Shown here piece after piece: positions 7,794-17,300 of a DNA stretch of 52,978 nucleotides. The notes under the pieces are model-generated. The model made no database searches and was not told the origin of the DNA. It saw nothing but the letters and a program-made list of their open reading frames with translations. Where the stretch lies: assembly GCA_016933475.1 (NCBI GenBank), contig JAFGAW010000167.1, positions 1 through 52,978 on the forward strand, read 5' to 3'. Position 1 is the stretch's first letter, and every line of letters starts with the position of its first letter. Made by a program: the position numbers and the translations under genes. Origin of the DNA: Thermoleophilia bacterium. Lineage in GTDB: Bacteria > Actinomycetota > Thermoleophilia > UBA2241.

Positions 7794-8678
7794 GTGATCC
7801 TCGCCGGCCACTCGACGGACGACCCGCCGGCTTCGCCCGTCCGCGGTCGTGGGCGCACCCCTTCGCCCCCGCGCTCAGGGCCTGCGGCGCCTCGCTGGTG
7901 GCCCTACTTCGCCCTCGCCTTCGCCGTCAGCTGGACGGGGTGGATCGCCGCCGCCCTCACCGGTGCCTCGTGGACCAGTATGCCGACGGTGCTGCTCTTT
8001 GCCGTGGGCGGCGCCGGCCCGCTCGTCGCGACCCTCGTCCTGACCAGGACGTCGCTCACCCGGGACGAGCGCGGCAGGTTCTGGCGGCGGGTGGTCGACC
8101 CGCGGGCCATCCCTGCGGCCTGGTTCGTCGCCATCCTGGTGCTCGGCGCGGGGCCGGCGCTGGCCGCGGTCCTGCTCCGGCACGCCTGGGACGGCGGCGA
8201 CGCCCCCTCGCTGGTCTTGCCCTCGCTGCCGGCCTTCGCCGGCATCCTCGCCTTCAATCTCGTCGCCGCATTCGCGGAGGAGCCAGGCTGGCGCGGCTAC
8301 GCGCTGGACCGGCTCCGAGCGCTCGTCTCAGGCCGCGTCGCGGCCTTGGCCGTCGGAGCGTTCTGGCTCCTGTGGCACGTGCCCCTGTACTTCGTCGAGG
8401 GCACTTTCCAGGAGCAGAACGGGTTTCTCTCGCTCGCGTTCGGCGTGTACTCGCTCGCTCTGCTCCCGTCGGCGGTGATCTTCGGGTGGGCGGTCGTGCG
8501 GACGAGCGGCAGCATCCTCGCCGCGGTGCTCCTTCACCTCGTGGAGAACGTGAGCGGCGAGATACTCGAGCTCGACCCGGGGACGCAGGTGATCAGGGTC
8601 GTACTGTTGGCGATCATCGCGACGGTCGTGTGGTGGCGGTGGCGTCCGGAGGCTGAGCCGCGGGGCGCGCGGCCGTAG
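7794..8678 (+). CDS. CPBP family intramembrane metalloprotease
   Basis: A 294-residue multi-pass membrane protein with the CPBP (CAAX protease and bacteriocin-processing) motifs: EEPGWRGY (glutamates and Arg), FWLLWHVP (zinc-ligand His) and a late HLVEN. The N-terminal ~35 residues are Pro/Arg-rich and cytoplasmic. The GTG start is 13 nt after the HD hydrolase stop, so cotranscription is likely. Members cleave within membranes or process peptides; the substrate here is unknown. It converges on fumC with about 20 nt between stops and no visible terminator. Confidence 0.88.
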   Translation: MILAGHSTDDPPASPVRGRGRTPSPPRSGPAAPRWWPYFALAFAVSWTGWIAAALTGASWTSMPTVLLFAVGGAGPLVATLVLTRTSLTRDERGRFWRRVVDPRAIPAAWFVAILVLGAGPALAAVLLRHAWDGGDAPSLVLPSLPAFAGILAFNLVAAFAEEPGWRGYALDRLRALVSGRVAALAVGAFWLLWHVPLYFVEGTFQEQNGFLSLAFGVYSLALLPSAVIFGWAVVRTSGSILAAVLLHLVENVSGEILELDPGTQVIRVVLLAIIATVVWWRWRPEAEPRGARP

Positions 8679-8698
8679 GGCTCGGCGCGCGCCCGGCG

Positions 8699-10111
8699 TC
8701 AGTCGCCGGCGTCGTCCGGGTGGGTCATCTCCGCCGGGCGTACCCAGGCGTCGAACTGCTCGCCGCTCACGAGACCAAGATCGATGGCCGCCGCCCTCAA
8801 CGTGAGTCCGCCGCGGGCGGCGTGCTGCGCGACCCGGGCGGCGTTCTCGTAGCCGATGTGCGGACTGAGCGCGGTGGCGAGCATGAGCGAGTCGTCGAGG
8901 TGGCGGCGGATGACTGTCGTGTCGGGCTCCAGACCGGTCACACAGTAGCGGTCGAACCCCAGCACGGCGTCGGCGAGCAGGGCGATCGACTCGAGCACCT
9001 CATGCAGGATCAACGGCTTGTAGACGTTGAGCTGGAAGTTGCCCTGCGAGTCGGCGAAGGCCACGGCGGCGTCGTTGCCGTAGACGTGCACGGCGACCTG
9101 GGTCAGCGCCTCGGCTTGGGTCGGGTTGACCTTGCCGGGCATGATCGAGGAGCCGGGCTCGTTCTCGGGGATGTGCAGCTCGCCGAGCCCGCTGCGCGGG
9201 CCCGATGCGTACCAGCGCACGTCGTTGGCGATCTTCATGAGGGCGGCGGCCAGCGTGCGCAGTGCGCCACTGACATTGAGCATGGCGTCGTGCGCCGAGA
9301 GCGCGGCGGCGAAGTCGGGGGCCGGCCGGAACGGCCGGCCCGTCTCCTCGGCGAGCCGCCGCGCCACCGTCTCGGCGAAGCGCGGATGCGTGTTCACCCC
9401 GGTCCCGACGGCGGTCCCGCCGAGCGCGAGGTCGTAGAGGCCCTCGCCGGCGTGCGTGAGTGTCGCGAGCGCCTGGTCGAGCTGCGCGATCCAGCCCCCG
9501 ATCACCTGGCCGAGGCGCACGGGGGTCGCGTCCTGCAGGTGCGTGCGGCCCAGCATCACGACCTCTCCGTGCTCCTCCGCCTTGGCGGCGAAGGTATCGC
9601 GGAGGGCCGTGACTGCCGGGACGAGGCGGTCTTCGAGCTCGGCGACGGTGGCGAGGTGCATCGCGGTCGGGAAGACGTCGTTCGACGACTGGCCCCGGTT
9701 CACGTGGTCGTTCGGGTGGACCGGGACGCTGCCGCCGCGCCCTCGGCCGGCGAGCTCGTTGGCGCGCGCCGCGATCACCTCGTTGGCGTTCATGTTGGTC
9801 TGCGTGCCGGAGCCGGTCTGGAAGACGACCAGCGGGAACTCGTCGTCCAGCCGGCCTTCGGCGACCTCCCGTGCGGCGCGCGCGATCAGGTCGGCCATCG
9901 CGGCCGGCAGCACCCTGAGCTCAGCGTTGGCCAAGGCGGCGTGCTGCTTGACGAGACCGAGGGCGCGGATGACGGGACGCCCCCAGACGAAGCGTTCGTG
10001 CCCGACGGTGAAGTGCTCCAGCGAGCGCTGGGTCTGGGCGCCCCAGTAGCGCGCCGCCGGCACGCGGACCTCGCCCATGCTGTCGGACTCGATGCGCCAG
10101 TCGTCGCTCAT
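8699..10111 (-). CDS. fumC: Class II fumarate hydratase
   Basis: 470 residues, the usual FumC length. It reversibly hydrates fumarate to L-malate in the TCA cycle as an oxygen-stable, Fe-S-free homotetramer. Visible signatures are [10 protein letters not shown] at the N-terminus, [48 protein letters not shown] (catalytic His region) and [13 protein letters not shown] (signature loop with catalytic Ser). The ATG has no ribosome site; TAGTCT on the minus strand (10119-10124) ends 7 nt before it, so the message is probably leaderless. Confidence 0.97.
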   Translation of the reverse strand: MSDDWRIESDSMGEVRVPAARYWGAQTQRSLEHFTVGHERFVWGRPVIRALGLVKQHAALANAELRVLPAAMADLIARAAREVAEGRLDDEFPLVVFQTGSGTQTNMNANEVIAARANELAGRGRGGSVPVHPNDHVNRGQSSNDVFPTAMHLATVAELEDRLVPAVTALRDTFAAKAEEHGEVVMLGRTHLQDATPVRLGQVIGGWIAQLDQALATLTHAGEGLYDLALGGTAVGTGVNTHPRFAETVARRLAEETGRPFRPAPDFAAALSAHDAMLNVSGALRTLAAALMKIANDVRWYASGPRSGLGELHIPENEPGSSIMPGKVNPTQAEALTQVAVHVYGNDAAVAFADSQGNFQLNVYKPLILHEVLESIALLADAVLGFDRYCVTGLEPDTTVIRRHLDDSLMLATALSPHIGYENAARVAQHAARGGLTLRAAAIDLGLVSGEQFDAWVRPAEMTHPDDAGD

Positions 10112-10165
10112 TGGAGTCAGACTACCCGTTTCGTTGCCCGGCGTCCCTCGCCGCCGCGCGGTGCG

Positions 10166-11098
10166 TCAGGCCTCGAGGAGCAGGCTGAGGTTGCGGGCCA
10201 CGACGGCCGGCAGGTAGTCGAGGCCGCAGCGCTCGAGTTTGGCCTGGGTCACGGGGCTGAGGCCGGCCCACGCCGTCTCGTCCCGTTCGGCGGCGAGGAT
10301 CGTCGCCGTCTCCTCCTCGTCGAACCTCTCGGGGGTCGCCTCGACCAGCCCGGCGGCGCGATCCTCGGGGCACGCCTGCTGGCAGCGCAGGCAGCCGACG
10401 GCGGCGTGGTGGGCCGAGGGCTCGAGCCAGCCCGGGAAGGCCGCACGGCTCTCGTTGTGGTAGGTGAGACAGCGTTCGGTGTGGAGGAGGAAGCGCTCAC
10501 CGCCGATGGCCCCGGTCGGGCAGGCACGCAGGCAGGCCGTGCAGCGCTCGCAGCGCTCGAGCAGCTGGGGCTCGCCCCAGATGGCGTCGTCGGGCGGGGG
10601 CGCGTCGGTGACGCAGGCGCCGAGTTGCAGCCAGCTGCCGATGCCGTCGACATAGGCGACGTTGTTGCGACCGTAGCGGGCGAGGCCGGCGCACGCGGCG
10701 AGTGTCTTCAAGGCAGGCTCGCAGTGCGCCGCGGCGTAACCGTCGGGTCGCAGGAGCTCGTCGACGCGCCGGGCCACGGCCTGCGGCACGCTGCGGTACC
10801 CGGCGTAGTGCGGCGGCACCGGCACCGTGTGCTCCTTCCCGTGCCACGTCAGCGTGGCCCGGGTCAGCGGTCGCGCGAGGGCGAACACGACGACCGAGCG
10901 CCAGGGCCGTGCGGACGCCGGCAGGTCGAAGGCGACGTCGTCGGCGACGGCCGCGGCTACCGCAGAGGGAAGGTCGGCGTCGTCCAGGGCGCGCGAGACG
11001 CGCAGGCGGACGTCGGCGAGGCGCTCGACGGGGACGACCCGCGCACACAGGCCCTCCCGGGCGAGGTCGTCCGTGAGCCGGCGCCACGGGTCGGACAT
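10166..11098 (-). CDS. QueG-related 4Fe-4S double-cluster protein
   Basis: 310 residues. The ATG at 11098 is preceded by AAGGAG at a 9-nt spacing; the in-frame extension upstream is low-complexity. The middle (ALKTLAACAGLARYGRNN, GSWLQLGACVTD) resembles the substrate/cobalamin region of epoxyqueuosine reductase. It is followed by CERCTACLRACPTGAI and CLRCQQACPED, ligands for two [4Fe-4S] clusters. QueG performs the last step of queuosine synthesis, but the sequence looks divergent and no other queuosine gene is in the window, so another reductase role is possible. Confidence 0.75.
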   Translation of the reverse strand: MSDPWRRLTDDLAREGLCARVVPVERLADVRLRVSRALDDADLPSAVAAAVADDVAFDLPASARPWRSVVVFALARPLTRATLTWHGKEHTVPVPPHYAGYRSVPQAVARRVDELLRPDGYAAAHCEPALKTLAACAGLARYGRNNVAYVDGIGSWLQLGACVTDAPPPDDAIWGEPQLLERCERCTACLRACPTGAIGGERFLLHTERCLTYHNESRAAFPGWLEPSAHHAAVGCLRCQQACPEDRAAGLVEATPERFDEEETATILAAERDETAWAGLSPVTQAKLERCGLDYLPAVVARNLSLLLEA

Positions 11099-11335
11099 GG
11101 CCACAGTCTCCTTCCATCGGGATACGCGCCGACGGCGGCACGCCGGCGCGGCGAGGACCGGCTCCAGGCGCGTAGCAGCGGGCGCCTCGATGGCGACGCG
11201 TCGCCTCCAGGGTGCCGGGCCGCCGCTACGAGCCCGACCAGGCGACTCTACCTCGTCGGGATTCGTGAGTGTGCGTTCCTGCAGGGCGAGCGGCGCGCGC
11301 GTACACGCCGGGTGCGCCGCGGGCGCGTCGCGGAG

Positions 11336-11351
11336 TAGAGTAGGCGCCGTG
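11336..11351 (+). promoter_or_regulatory. -10 box placing lepB on a leaderless transcript
   Basis: TAGAGT (11336-11341) is followed by exactly 7 nt and then the GTG start at 11349. No Shine-Dalgarno is present and no good -35 was found 16-18 bp upstream. Confidence 0.55.
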
Positions 11352-12149
11352 ACTCCGGACACGCCACAGCACGAGCCCGAGGTGACGGCCTCGAGGCCGC
11401 AGGAGCCGGCGGTCGAACAGGCCGCCTCCTCTTCGCAGGCGTCGACAGCCGGGCAGGCCGCGTCGTCTCCGCAGGCTCCCGCAGCCGGGCAGGCCGACTC
11501 ACCGCCGATCGTGCCGCCCTCCATGTCGCCGTCTGCGCAGGCCGCACCGGAAGCGGTGTCCACCCAGCGCAAGCCGAAGCGTTCTACCCGGCGCCTGCTG
11601 ATCGAGTACGCCCTCACGGCGCTGGTCGCGCTGGTCGTCGCCTTCTTCGTCCAGGCCTACGTCGTCAAGCCCTACCGGGTACCGACGCCCTCCATGGCGA
11701 CGACGATCCAGCCGGGCGACCGAGTGCTGATCGACCGCTTCCTCTTCGACGACCGCGACGTCAAGCGCGACGATATCGTCGTCTTCACCGGTCCGGCGGC
11801 CGTCGGCAATCAGGTGCTGCTGAAGCGCGTGATCGGGTTGCCCGGCGACGTGCTCGAGATCGAGGACGGTGTGCTCTACGTCAACGGCGTGGCGGACGAC
11901 GCCGGGGGCGTCACCACCGCCGACGGGGAGACGCCGACCACCGACCCGGCCTACGGTCAACTCGAGGAGCACCCGGAGTGGTCGCTGTACGAGCCGTACA
12001 CGGTACCGGCCGACCACTACTACCTGCTCGGCGACAACCGCAGCGACAGCTTCGACAGCCGCTTCTGGGGGCCGGTGCCGCGCGCCTCGATCATCGGCAA
12101 GGCGTTCGCCGTCTACTGGCCGCTCGGCGAGGTCCGCACGCTCGAGTAG
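11349..12149 (+). CDS. lepB: Signal peptidase I
   Basis: 266 residues. It cleaves signal peptides from exported proteins at the outer face of the membrane. Residues 1-75 are an unusual cytoplasmic tail rich in Ala, Gln, Ser and Pro with imperfect repeats. A single membrane helix follows (about 82-103). Catalytic elements are the Ser of PTPSMATTI, the Lys of LLKRVIGLPGD and the box GDNRSDSFDSR. The GTG start fits a leaderless message. A GC hairpin at 12222-12243 lies downstream. Confidence 0.95.
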   Translation: MTPDTPQHEPEVTASRPQEPAVEQAASSSQASTAGQAASSPQAPAAGQADSPPIVPPSMSPSAQAAPEAVSTQRKPKRSTRRLLIEYALTALVALVVAFFVQAYVVKPYRVPTPSMATTIQPGDRVLIDRFLFDDRDVKRDDIVVFTGPAAVGNQVLLKRVIGLPGDVLEIEDGVLYVNGVADDAGGVTTADGETPTTDPAYGQLEEHPEWSLYEPYTVPADHYYLLGDNRSDSFDSRFWGPVPRASIIGKAFAVYWPLGEVRTLE

Positions 12150-12221
12150 TCCGGCCGGCTCGCCGCCAGATCCTCAGGTTCGAGCAGCCGCTTCGGCTGG
12201 CGCCCACCCTTCACGGACGCA

Positions 12222-12243
12222 GCGCCCCTGCGTGACGGGGCGC
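12222..12243. terminator. Hairpin between convergent lepB and membrane-protein genes
   Basis: GCGCCCC (12222-12228), an 8-nt loop, GGGGCGC (12237-12243). It has no U-tract, so a terminator role is only probable; it could serve both converging genes. Just downstream, a 9-bp unit CAGCTCGGA is repeated at 12280-12306. Confidence 0.5.
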
Positions 12244-12301
12244 GTATCCCGACCCCTCTAGAGCCCGCTCTCCTCCCCGCAGCTCGGACAGCTCGGACAG
12301 C

Positions 12302-13582
12302 TCAGGCCGGCGCGTCTCGCTCAGGCTCGTTCAGTGACCACGGCCAGGTGTGGGTCAGCCAGCTGAGCAGCAGCTCGTACCCCGCGACTGCGGCGATCAG
12401 CAGCAGGCCGCCCCACCACGGCGGCAGGGTGATGAGCAGGAGCACCGCGCCCACGAGGACGCCGGCCAGACGGAAGCCGTCGAGGTGCCGGGCGAGCACC
12501 CCGGATCTGGAGCGACGGCCGGCGAGGCCGCTGCCCGCCCGGGTCGCAACGGCGGCCCCGCTGCGGGCGGCCGCGGCGACGACGTCGCGGCGCGCCACGA
12601 CGTAGGCGGCGGCGGCGACCACGACGGCGGCGAGGAGCAGCATCCGTGAGAAGCCGGTGAAGTCAGTGAGGACGGTGCCGATCGTCGCCCGCGCGGTGGC
12701 GGTGCCGGGACCGTCGCCTATGGCCGCCACGAGCTGCTCCTCGAGCCAGGAGTTGACGAGCAGCACGACGCCGAGGGCGATCGCCGTTCCCGCGCCGAGG
12801 TAGAGCGCGGTGCGCAGGCGGCGCGTCGAGAGCAGGAGGGCGGCGGCGATCAGGCCGATCGTCACGATGACGAGCAGCAACACGGCCCGGTCGAAGAGCT
12901 CGACGGCCCGCTGGGCCTGCTCGAGCTTCTCGTTCTGCATGAGGATGATCTGGCCGAAGTCGTCGGCGAGGTCGCGTCCCACCGCGGCCTCGAACTGTGC
13001 GATGGCCTCGGGGGCGGGCGTCTCGGGGGTCACCGCGGGTACGGTGACCATCCCCGGAAAGAGTCGCGGGAACTGCAGGCGAAGCTCGGAGACCACGCGA
13101 CTCACGACCGGCAGCAGGTTCAGGCGGATCTCGTCGCCCTCGGCATACACAACGCCGGCCTCACCGCGCAGGAGCTCGACGATCTTCTCGTGGGCGACGC
13201 GGTTGGCCTCGATCCAGACCTCGCGTGCGCTGTCGCTGGCGACGATCTCCTGGGTCTGCTTCGTGATCACGTCCTGGACCCCGGAGGCCAGCGGTGCCGC
13301 CAACATGCTCACTTGGTCCGGCAACGCCGCTTCGAGGCGCGATTCGACCTCGAGGGCGGTCACGACCTCGCGACCGACGAACTCGGCCACGTCGGCTTGG
13401 ACGGCGGGGTCGTCGATGACCGGGGTGGCGATCTCGACCCAGGTGTCGGTGTCGAGAAGGGCGTTGTGCAGCCAGATCGCCACGCCGCTGAGAATCACGC
13501 CGAGGCAAGCGAGGATGACGAGAAGGATGGTCAGGCGGCCCCTCAGCTTCGAGGGCCGCGCCGGCGCGGTGGCCCGCATCAT
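12302..13582 (-). CDS. Conserved hypothetical membrane protein
   Basis: 426 residues; family not recognised with certainty. One helix near the N-terminus (LTILLVILACLGVILSGVAI) is followed by about 200 residues of extracytoplasmic, mainly helical sequence (DTDTWVEIATPVIDDPAVQ, QTQEIVASD). Then come two closely spaced helices and two or three near the C-terminus (LLAAVVVAAAAYVVA, LVGAVLLLITLPPWW). The ATG at 13582 has GGAAGGAG at 6-nt spacing. It is divergent from the flippase-like gene at 13690. No catalytic motif is visible. Confidence 0.75.
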   Translation of the reverse strand: MMRATAPARPSKLRGRLTILLVILACLGVILSGVAIWLHNALLDTDTWVEIATPVIDDPAVQADVAEFVGREVVTALEVESRLEAALPDQVSMLAAPLASGVQDVITKQTQEIVASDSAREVWIEANRVAHEKIVELLRGEAGVVYAEGDEIRLNLLPVVSRVVSELRLQFPRLFPGMVTVPAVTPETPAPEAIAQFEAAVGRDLADDFGQIILMQNEKLEQAQRAVELFDRAVLLLVIVTIGLIAAALLLSTRRLRTALYLGAGTAIALGVVLLVNSWLEEQLVAAIGDGPGTATARATIGTVLTDFTGFSRMLLLAAVVVAAAAYVVARRDVVAAAARSGAAVATRAGSGLAGRRSRSGVLARHLDGFRLAGVLVGAVLLLITLPPWWGGLLLIAAVAGYELLLSWLTHTWPWSLNEPERDAPA

Positions 13583-13689
13583 GGTCCGCTCCTTCCGTTC
13601 CGACCCGACGACACCCGGGAATGACTTGCTGCGTACAGTACACCGCGGCCGCTGCACGGATAAGCAGTCCACGCAGAGGCGGGTGAGGT

Positions 13690-14946
13690 ATGGGCGCCGA
13701 GGACCAGGACGGGCGCGATCCGCGGACCCGCGGGCCGGCACCGGACGGTGAGCACGATCGAGTCCCGGACGGCGGGCACGCCTCCGCCAGCCCACCCGTG
13801 CATCCGGTGGCGGCACACCCGGCGCACGCCGAAGTCGTGAAGGTCGCCGTCCACACCGCCGCGGAGCTCGCCGCCGGCGAGGCCGTCGAGCCGCCGGTCA
13901 CGCCCCGGAGCCGGCGGCGCATTCACCACATCCTGATCGTGCGCCTCGTCTTTCTCGGTCTGGCAGCGCTCGGGCTGTACGTGGTATGGCCGGGGCTGCT
14001 CGACGTGTTCGCCTCGTGGCCGCGGCTGCGCAGCATCCACTGGGCGTGGTTCCCGGCGATGGCCGGCCTGGTCTTCTGCAGCTACGTCTGCGTGTGGGCT
14101 CTGTATCGCATCGTGTTGCACCTGCACGGCTGGCTGCTCGTGGCGACCAGCCAGCTGGCCAGTGCCGCCTTCATGCGCTTCGTGCCGGGGGGCGCCGCCA
14201 CCGGCAGCGCCATGCTCTTCCAGATGCTGGTCGAGGCCGGAGTGCGGGGCGCTCGCGTGGGCACCGGCATCACCGCCGTGAACATCATGAGCGGCGGGAC
14301 CGTGCTCGCGTTGCCCCTCTTCAGCCTGCCTCTGCTGCTCGGAGGGCAGGCGACCGACAGCGACTTGCGTCGCGTCGGCTACATCGGCCTCGGCGCCCTC
14401 GGCGTGCTGGTCGTCTTCGCCCTCCTGCTCCTGCTTGTCGACCGCCCGCTGCGGCTGCTCGGCGTCCTGTACGCGCGGCTGTGGAACCGGGTCTGGCGGA
14501 CACGGCGACCGCTCGAGGCCGACCTGCCCGACGTGCTGCTGCGCGAACGCGACCTCGTGCGCGACGTGCTCGGCGAGCGCTGGAGGGCGGCGGCTGCGGC
14601 GGCTCTCGGGCAGCGGGGCTTCGACTTCGCCGCCCTCCTCGTCGCCCTGTACTCCGTAGGGGCGGGAGTGAACCCGCTGGTCGTGCTGCTGGCCTACACC
14701 GTCGCGCAGATCCTCATCCTGCTGCCCATCACGCCGGGCGGGCTCGGCATCGTCGAGGTCAGCCTGGTCGGCCTCCTGGGCCTTGCCGGGGTGGCGCCCG
14801 GCGCGGCCCTGCTCGCGACGCTCACGTACCGGCTGTTCACGTATTGGGGTCCGCTGGGCGCAGGGCTCGTCGCGTACGCCGTGTTCGTGCACCGGTTCGG
14901 CGGCCGGCCGCGCGGTGCGCGGCCGGCCGCCGGGAGCGATCCTTGA
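13690..14946 (+). CDS. Lysylphosphatidylglycerol synthase TM region / UPF0104 flippase-like protein
   Basis: A 418-residue polytopic membrane protein with about eight helices after an ~80-residue hydrophilic N-terminus. The AglD/MprF-type membrane domain is recognisable from FMRFVPGGAATGSAMLFQMLVEAG and LLPITPGGLGIVEVSLVGL. These domains flip or transfer lipids or lipid-linked groups; no soluble synthetase domain is attached, so it is a stand-alone flippase-like domain. The start is uncertain because GTGAGG lies very close to the ATG. Confidence 0.8.
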   Translation: MGAEDQDGRDPRTRGPAPDGEHDRVPDGGHASASPPVHPVAAHPAHAEVVKVAVHTAAELAAGEAVEPPVTPRSRRRIHHILIVRLVFLGLAALGLYVVWPGLLDVFASWPRLRSIHWAWFPAMAGLVFCSYVCVWALYRIVLHLHGWLLVATSQLASAAFMRFVPGGAATGSAMLFQMLVEAGVRGARVGTGITAVNIMSGGTVLALPLFSLPLLLGGQATDSDLRRVGYIGLGALGVLVVFALLLLLVDRPLRLLGVLYARLWNRVWRTRRPLEADLPDVLLRERDLVRDVLGERWRAAAAAALGQRGFDFAALLVALYSVGAGVNPLVVLLAYTVAQILILLPITPGGLGIVEVSLVGLLGLAGVAPGAALLATLTYRLFTYWGPLGAGLVAYAVFVHRFGGRPRGARPAAGSDP

Positions 14947-14955
14947 GGGCACGGG

Positions 14956-15666
14956 TCAGCCGCTCTGCCGGGCCTCGAAGAGGTACCTGTAGACAAGGCC
15001 TCCGATCAGCCCGCCGAGGATCGGGAAGACGATGAACACCCAGAGCTGTGCCAGCGCCCAGTCGCCGACGAACAGGGCCGGGGCGATGCTGCGCGCCGGG
15101 TTCACCGAGGTGTTCGAGACCGGGATGCTGATCAGGTGGATGAGGGTCAGCGTCAGGCCGATGGCGAGCGGCGCGAGGCCAGCGGGGGCGCGCTTGTCGG
15201 TCGCGCCGTGGATCACGAGGATGAACACGGCGGTCAGCACGACCTCGGCGACGATGACGGCGGTGAGCGAGTAGCCGGCCGGCGAGTGGTCGCCGTAGCC
15301 GTTGGCGGCGAAGCCGTCGGCCAGCGAGAACCCGGCCCTGCCGGAGGCGATGGCGTAGAGCACCGCGGACGCCGCGATGCCTCCGGCCACCTGGCCCGCG
15401 ATGTACGGCACGAGGTCGCGCGCCGGCAGGCGCCCGCCGGCCCACAGGCCGAGCGAGACCGCCGGGTTGAAGTGCGCGCCGGAGATGTGGGCCAGCGCGT
15501 AGGCGCCGGTGACCACGGTCAGCCCGAAGGCGAGCGCGACGCCGAGCCAGCCGATGCCCGCGTCGCCGACGGAGGCTGCCAGCACGGCGCTGCCGGTGCC
15601 GCCGAAGACGAGCCAGAAGGTGCCGACGAATTCCGCGCCCACGCGGCGCCCGATGGAGACGTTCAT
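14956..15666 (-). CDS. aqpZ: Aquaporin Z-type water channel
   Basis: A 236-residue, six-helix MIP channel. The two pore NPA boxes are [15 protein letters not shown] and [13 protein letters not shown]. The segment [19 protein letters not shown] is nearly identical to E. coli AqpZ, and the selectivity-filter His and Arg are present, favouring water over glycerol. The ATG at 15666 is preceded by AAGAGG. It is divergent from the flavoprotein gene at 15867 with a 200-bp promoter region between them. Confidence 0.93.
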   Translation of the reverse strand: MNVSIGRRVGAEFVGTFWLVFGGTGSAVLAASVGDAGIGWLGVALAFGLTVVTGAYALAHISGAHFNPAVSLGLWAGGRLPARDLVPYIAGQVAGGIAASAVLYAIASGRAGFSLADGFAANGYGDHSPAGYSLTAVIVAEVVLTAVFILVIHGATDKRAPAGLAPLAIGLTLTLIHLISIPVSNTSVNPARSIAPALFVGDWALAQLWVFIVFPILGGLIGGLVYRYLFEARQSG

Positions 15667-15866
15667 GAAGAGACCTCTTTGATGACGGAGACGAGGACGG
15701 TCACTCTCTACCCGGACTGTTACGGTCTCATTCGTTGCCGTCGCTCAAGCCGCCTCCGTGTCTCGAAGGCTCGCCCGGGTATCCCTCTCCGTGACCGGCC
15801 AGGCCGAGGAAGTACGCGACGCTGCTATGCTCACGCCCAGCACGGTCGGGACTACAGGAGGCGGCG

Positions 15867-17300
15867 ATGAGTCTGCGTGACGGGGGAGACACGGCGGTGC
15901 CGCGCGCGGGCGCGCTCGAGTGCCTGCGCGACGCGCGGCTGCGCCCGTTCTGGCTCGACAGCCCCGACGCGCCGACGGCGCGGCCGCCGCTGGCCGGCGA
16001 GGAGCGCTGCGACCTCGCCGTCGTGGGCGGCGGCTTCACCGGCCTCTGGGCGGCGCTGCTCGCCAAGGAGCGCGACCCCTCGTGCGACGTCGTCGTCCTC
16101 GAGGCCGTCACGGCCGGCTGGGCGGCGAGCGGTCGCAACGGCGGCTTCTGCATGGCGACCCTGACCCACGGTCTCTCCAACGGGGTCGAGCGCTTCCCTC
16201 GCGAACAGCGGCGACTCGAAGAGCTCGGTCTCGCCAATCTCGACGCGATCCAGGACGCGGTGGCTCGCCATGCGATCGACTGCGACTGGCAGCGTACCGG
16301 CGAGGTCAACGTGGCGACCGAGCCGTGGCAGGCGCACACCCTGCGCGAGGAGTACGAGCTGATGCGGCGCTTCGGCCGCGACGTGCGCCTGCTGGATCGC
16401 GATGAGATCCAGGGGGAGGTGCACTCACCCACGTACCTCGCGGCGCTGTGGGAGCTGGACGGCTGCGCGATGGCCGATCCCGCGCGGCTGGCGTGGGGCC
16501 TGCGGCGCGCCTGTCTCGACCTGGGCGTGCGGCTCTACGAGGGCACGCCCGTCAAACGTCTCGAGTCGGAGGGCGCCGCCGTCGTCCTGGTGGCGCCGGG
16601 TGGCCGCGTGCTCGCCCGCCACGCCGTCCTCGCGACCAACGCCTTCAAGCCGCTGCTGCGCCGGGCGCGGCCATACATCGTGCCGGTGTACGACTACGCG
16701 CTCATGACCGAGCCGCTCACCGGGGCGCAGCGCGAGGCCATAGGCTGGAAGACCCGGATCGGCCTGGCCGACGCGAGCAACCAGTTCCACTACTACCGGA
16801 CCACCGACGACGGACGCCTGCTCTGGGGTGGGTACGACGCGGTCTACCACTACGGCAACCGTGTCCACCCCGCCCTCGACGCCCGCCCCGAGACCTTCGA
16901 GAAGCTCGCCGGGCAGTTCTTCACGACCTTCCCTCAGCTCGAGGGCGTGCGTTTCACCCACGCCTGGGGCGGGGCTATCGACACCTGCTCGCGCTTCTTC
17001 GCCTTCTGGGGCACGGCACTGCGGCGGCGCGTCGCCTACGTGCTCGGCTACACGGGCATGGGCGTCGCCGAGTCGCGCTTCGGGGCCGAGGTCTGCCTCG
17101 ACCTCCTCTCTGAGCAGGAGACCGAGCTCACTCGACTCGAGCTGGTGCGAAGTCGGCCGGTGCCGTTCCCCCCCGAGCCGTTGCGCTCGGCGGCCATCCA
17201 GCTCACGAGGCGCTCTCTGGCGCGCGCCGACGAGTGCGGCGGTCACCGCGACCTCTGGCTGCGCACCCTGGACAGGTTCGGCCTGGGGTTCGACTCGTAG
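15867..17300 (+). CDS. FAD-dependent oxidoreductase, DAO (glycine/D-amino acid oxidase) family
   Basis: 477 residues. The Rossmann FAD motif is DLAVVGGGFTGLWAALLAKE near residue 50, followed by the conserved GWAASGRNGGF and a C-terminal GYTGMGVAESRFGAE that contacts FAD. These enzymes oxidise amines or amino acids (sarcosine, putrescine, D-amino acids); the substrate cannot be assigned. The start is supported by GGAGG 5 nt upstream. A TATGCT -10-like hexamer lies about 40 nt upstream. It converges on nrfA. Confidence 0.88.
   Translation: MSLRDGGDTAVPRAGALECLRDARLRPFWLDSPDAPTARPPLAGEERCDLAVVGGGFTGLWAALLAKERDPSCDVVVLEAVTAGWAASGRNGGFCMATLTHGLSNGVERFPREQRRLEELGLANLDAIQDAVARHAIDCDWQRTGEVNVATEPWQAHTLREEYELMRRFGRDVRLLDRDEIQGEVHSPTYLAALWELDGCAMADPARLAWGLRRACLDLGVRLYEGTPVKRLESEGAAVVLVAPGGRVLARHAVLATNAFKPLLRRARPYIVPVYDYALMTEPLTGAQREAIGWKTRIGLADASNQFHYYRTTDDGRLLWGGYDAVYHYGNRVHPALDARPETFEKLAGQFFTTFPQLEGVRFTHAWGGAIDTCSRFFAFWGTALRRRVAYVLGYTGMGVAESRFGAEVCLDLLSEQETELTRLELVRSRPVPFPPEPLRSAAIQLTRRSLARADECGGHRDLWLRTLDRFGLGFDS

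Noticed and set aside
8720-11338. Very long plus-strand open frame (872 codons) opposite fumC and the QueG-like gene
   Set aside because: It is antisense to two genes with strong family signatures, has no recognisable domains, and results from few stop codons in high-GC DNA.
12280-12306. CAGCTCGGA repeats as a possible CRISPR or regulatory array
   Set aside because: Only 9-bp units in direct tandem without spacers at a gene end; no CRISPR array or cas gene exists in the window.
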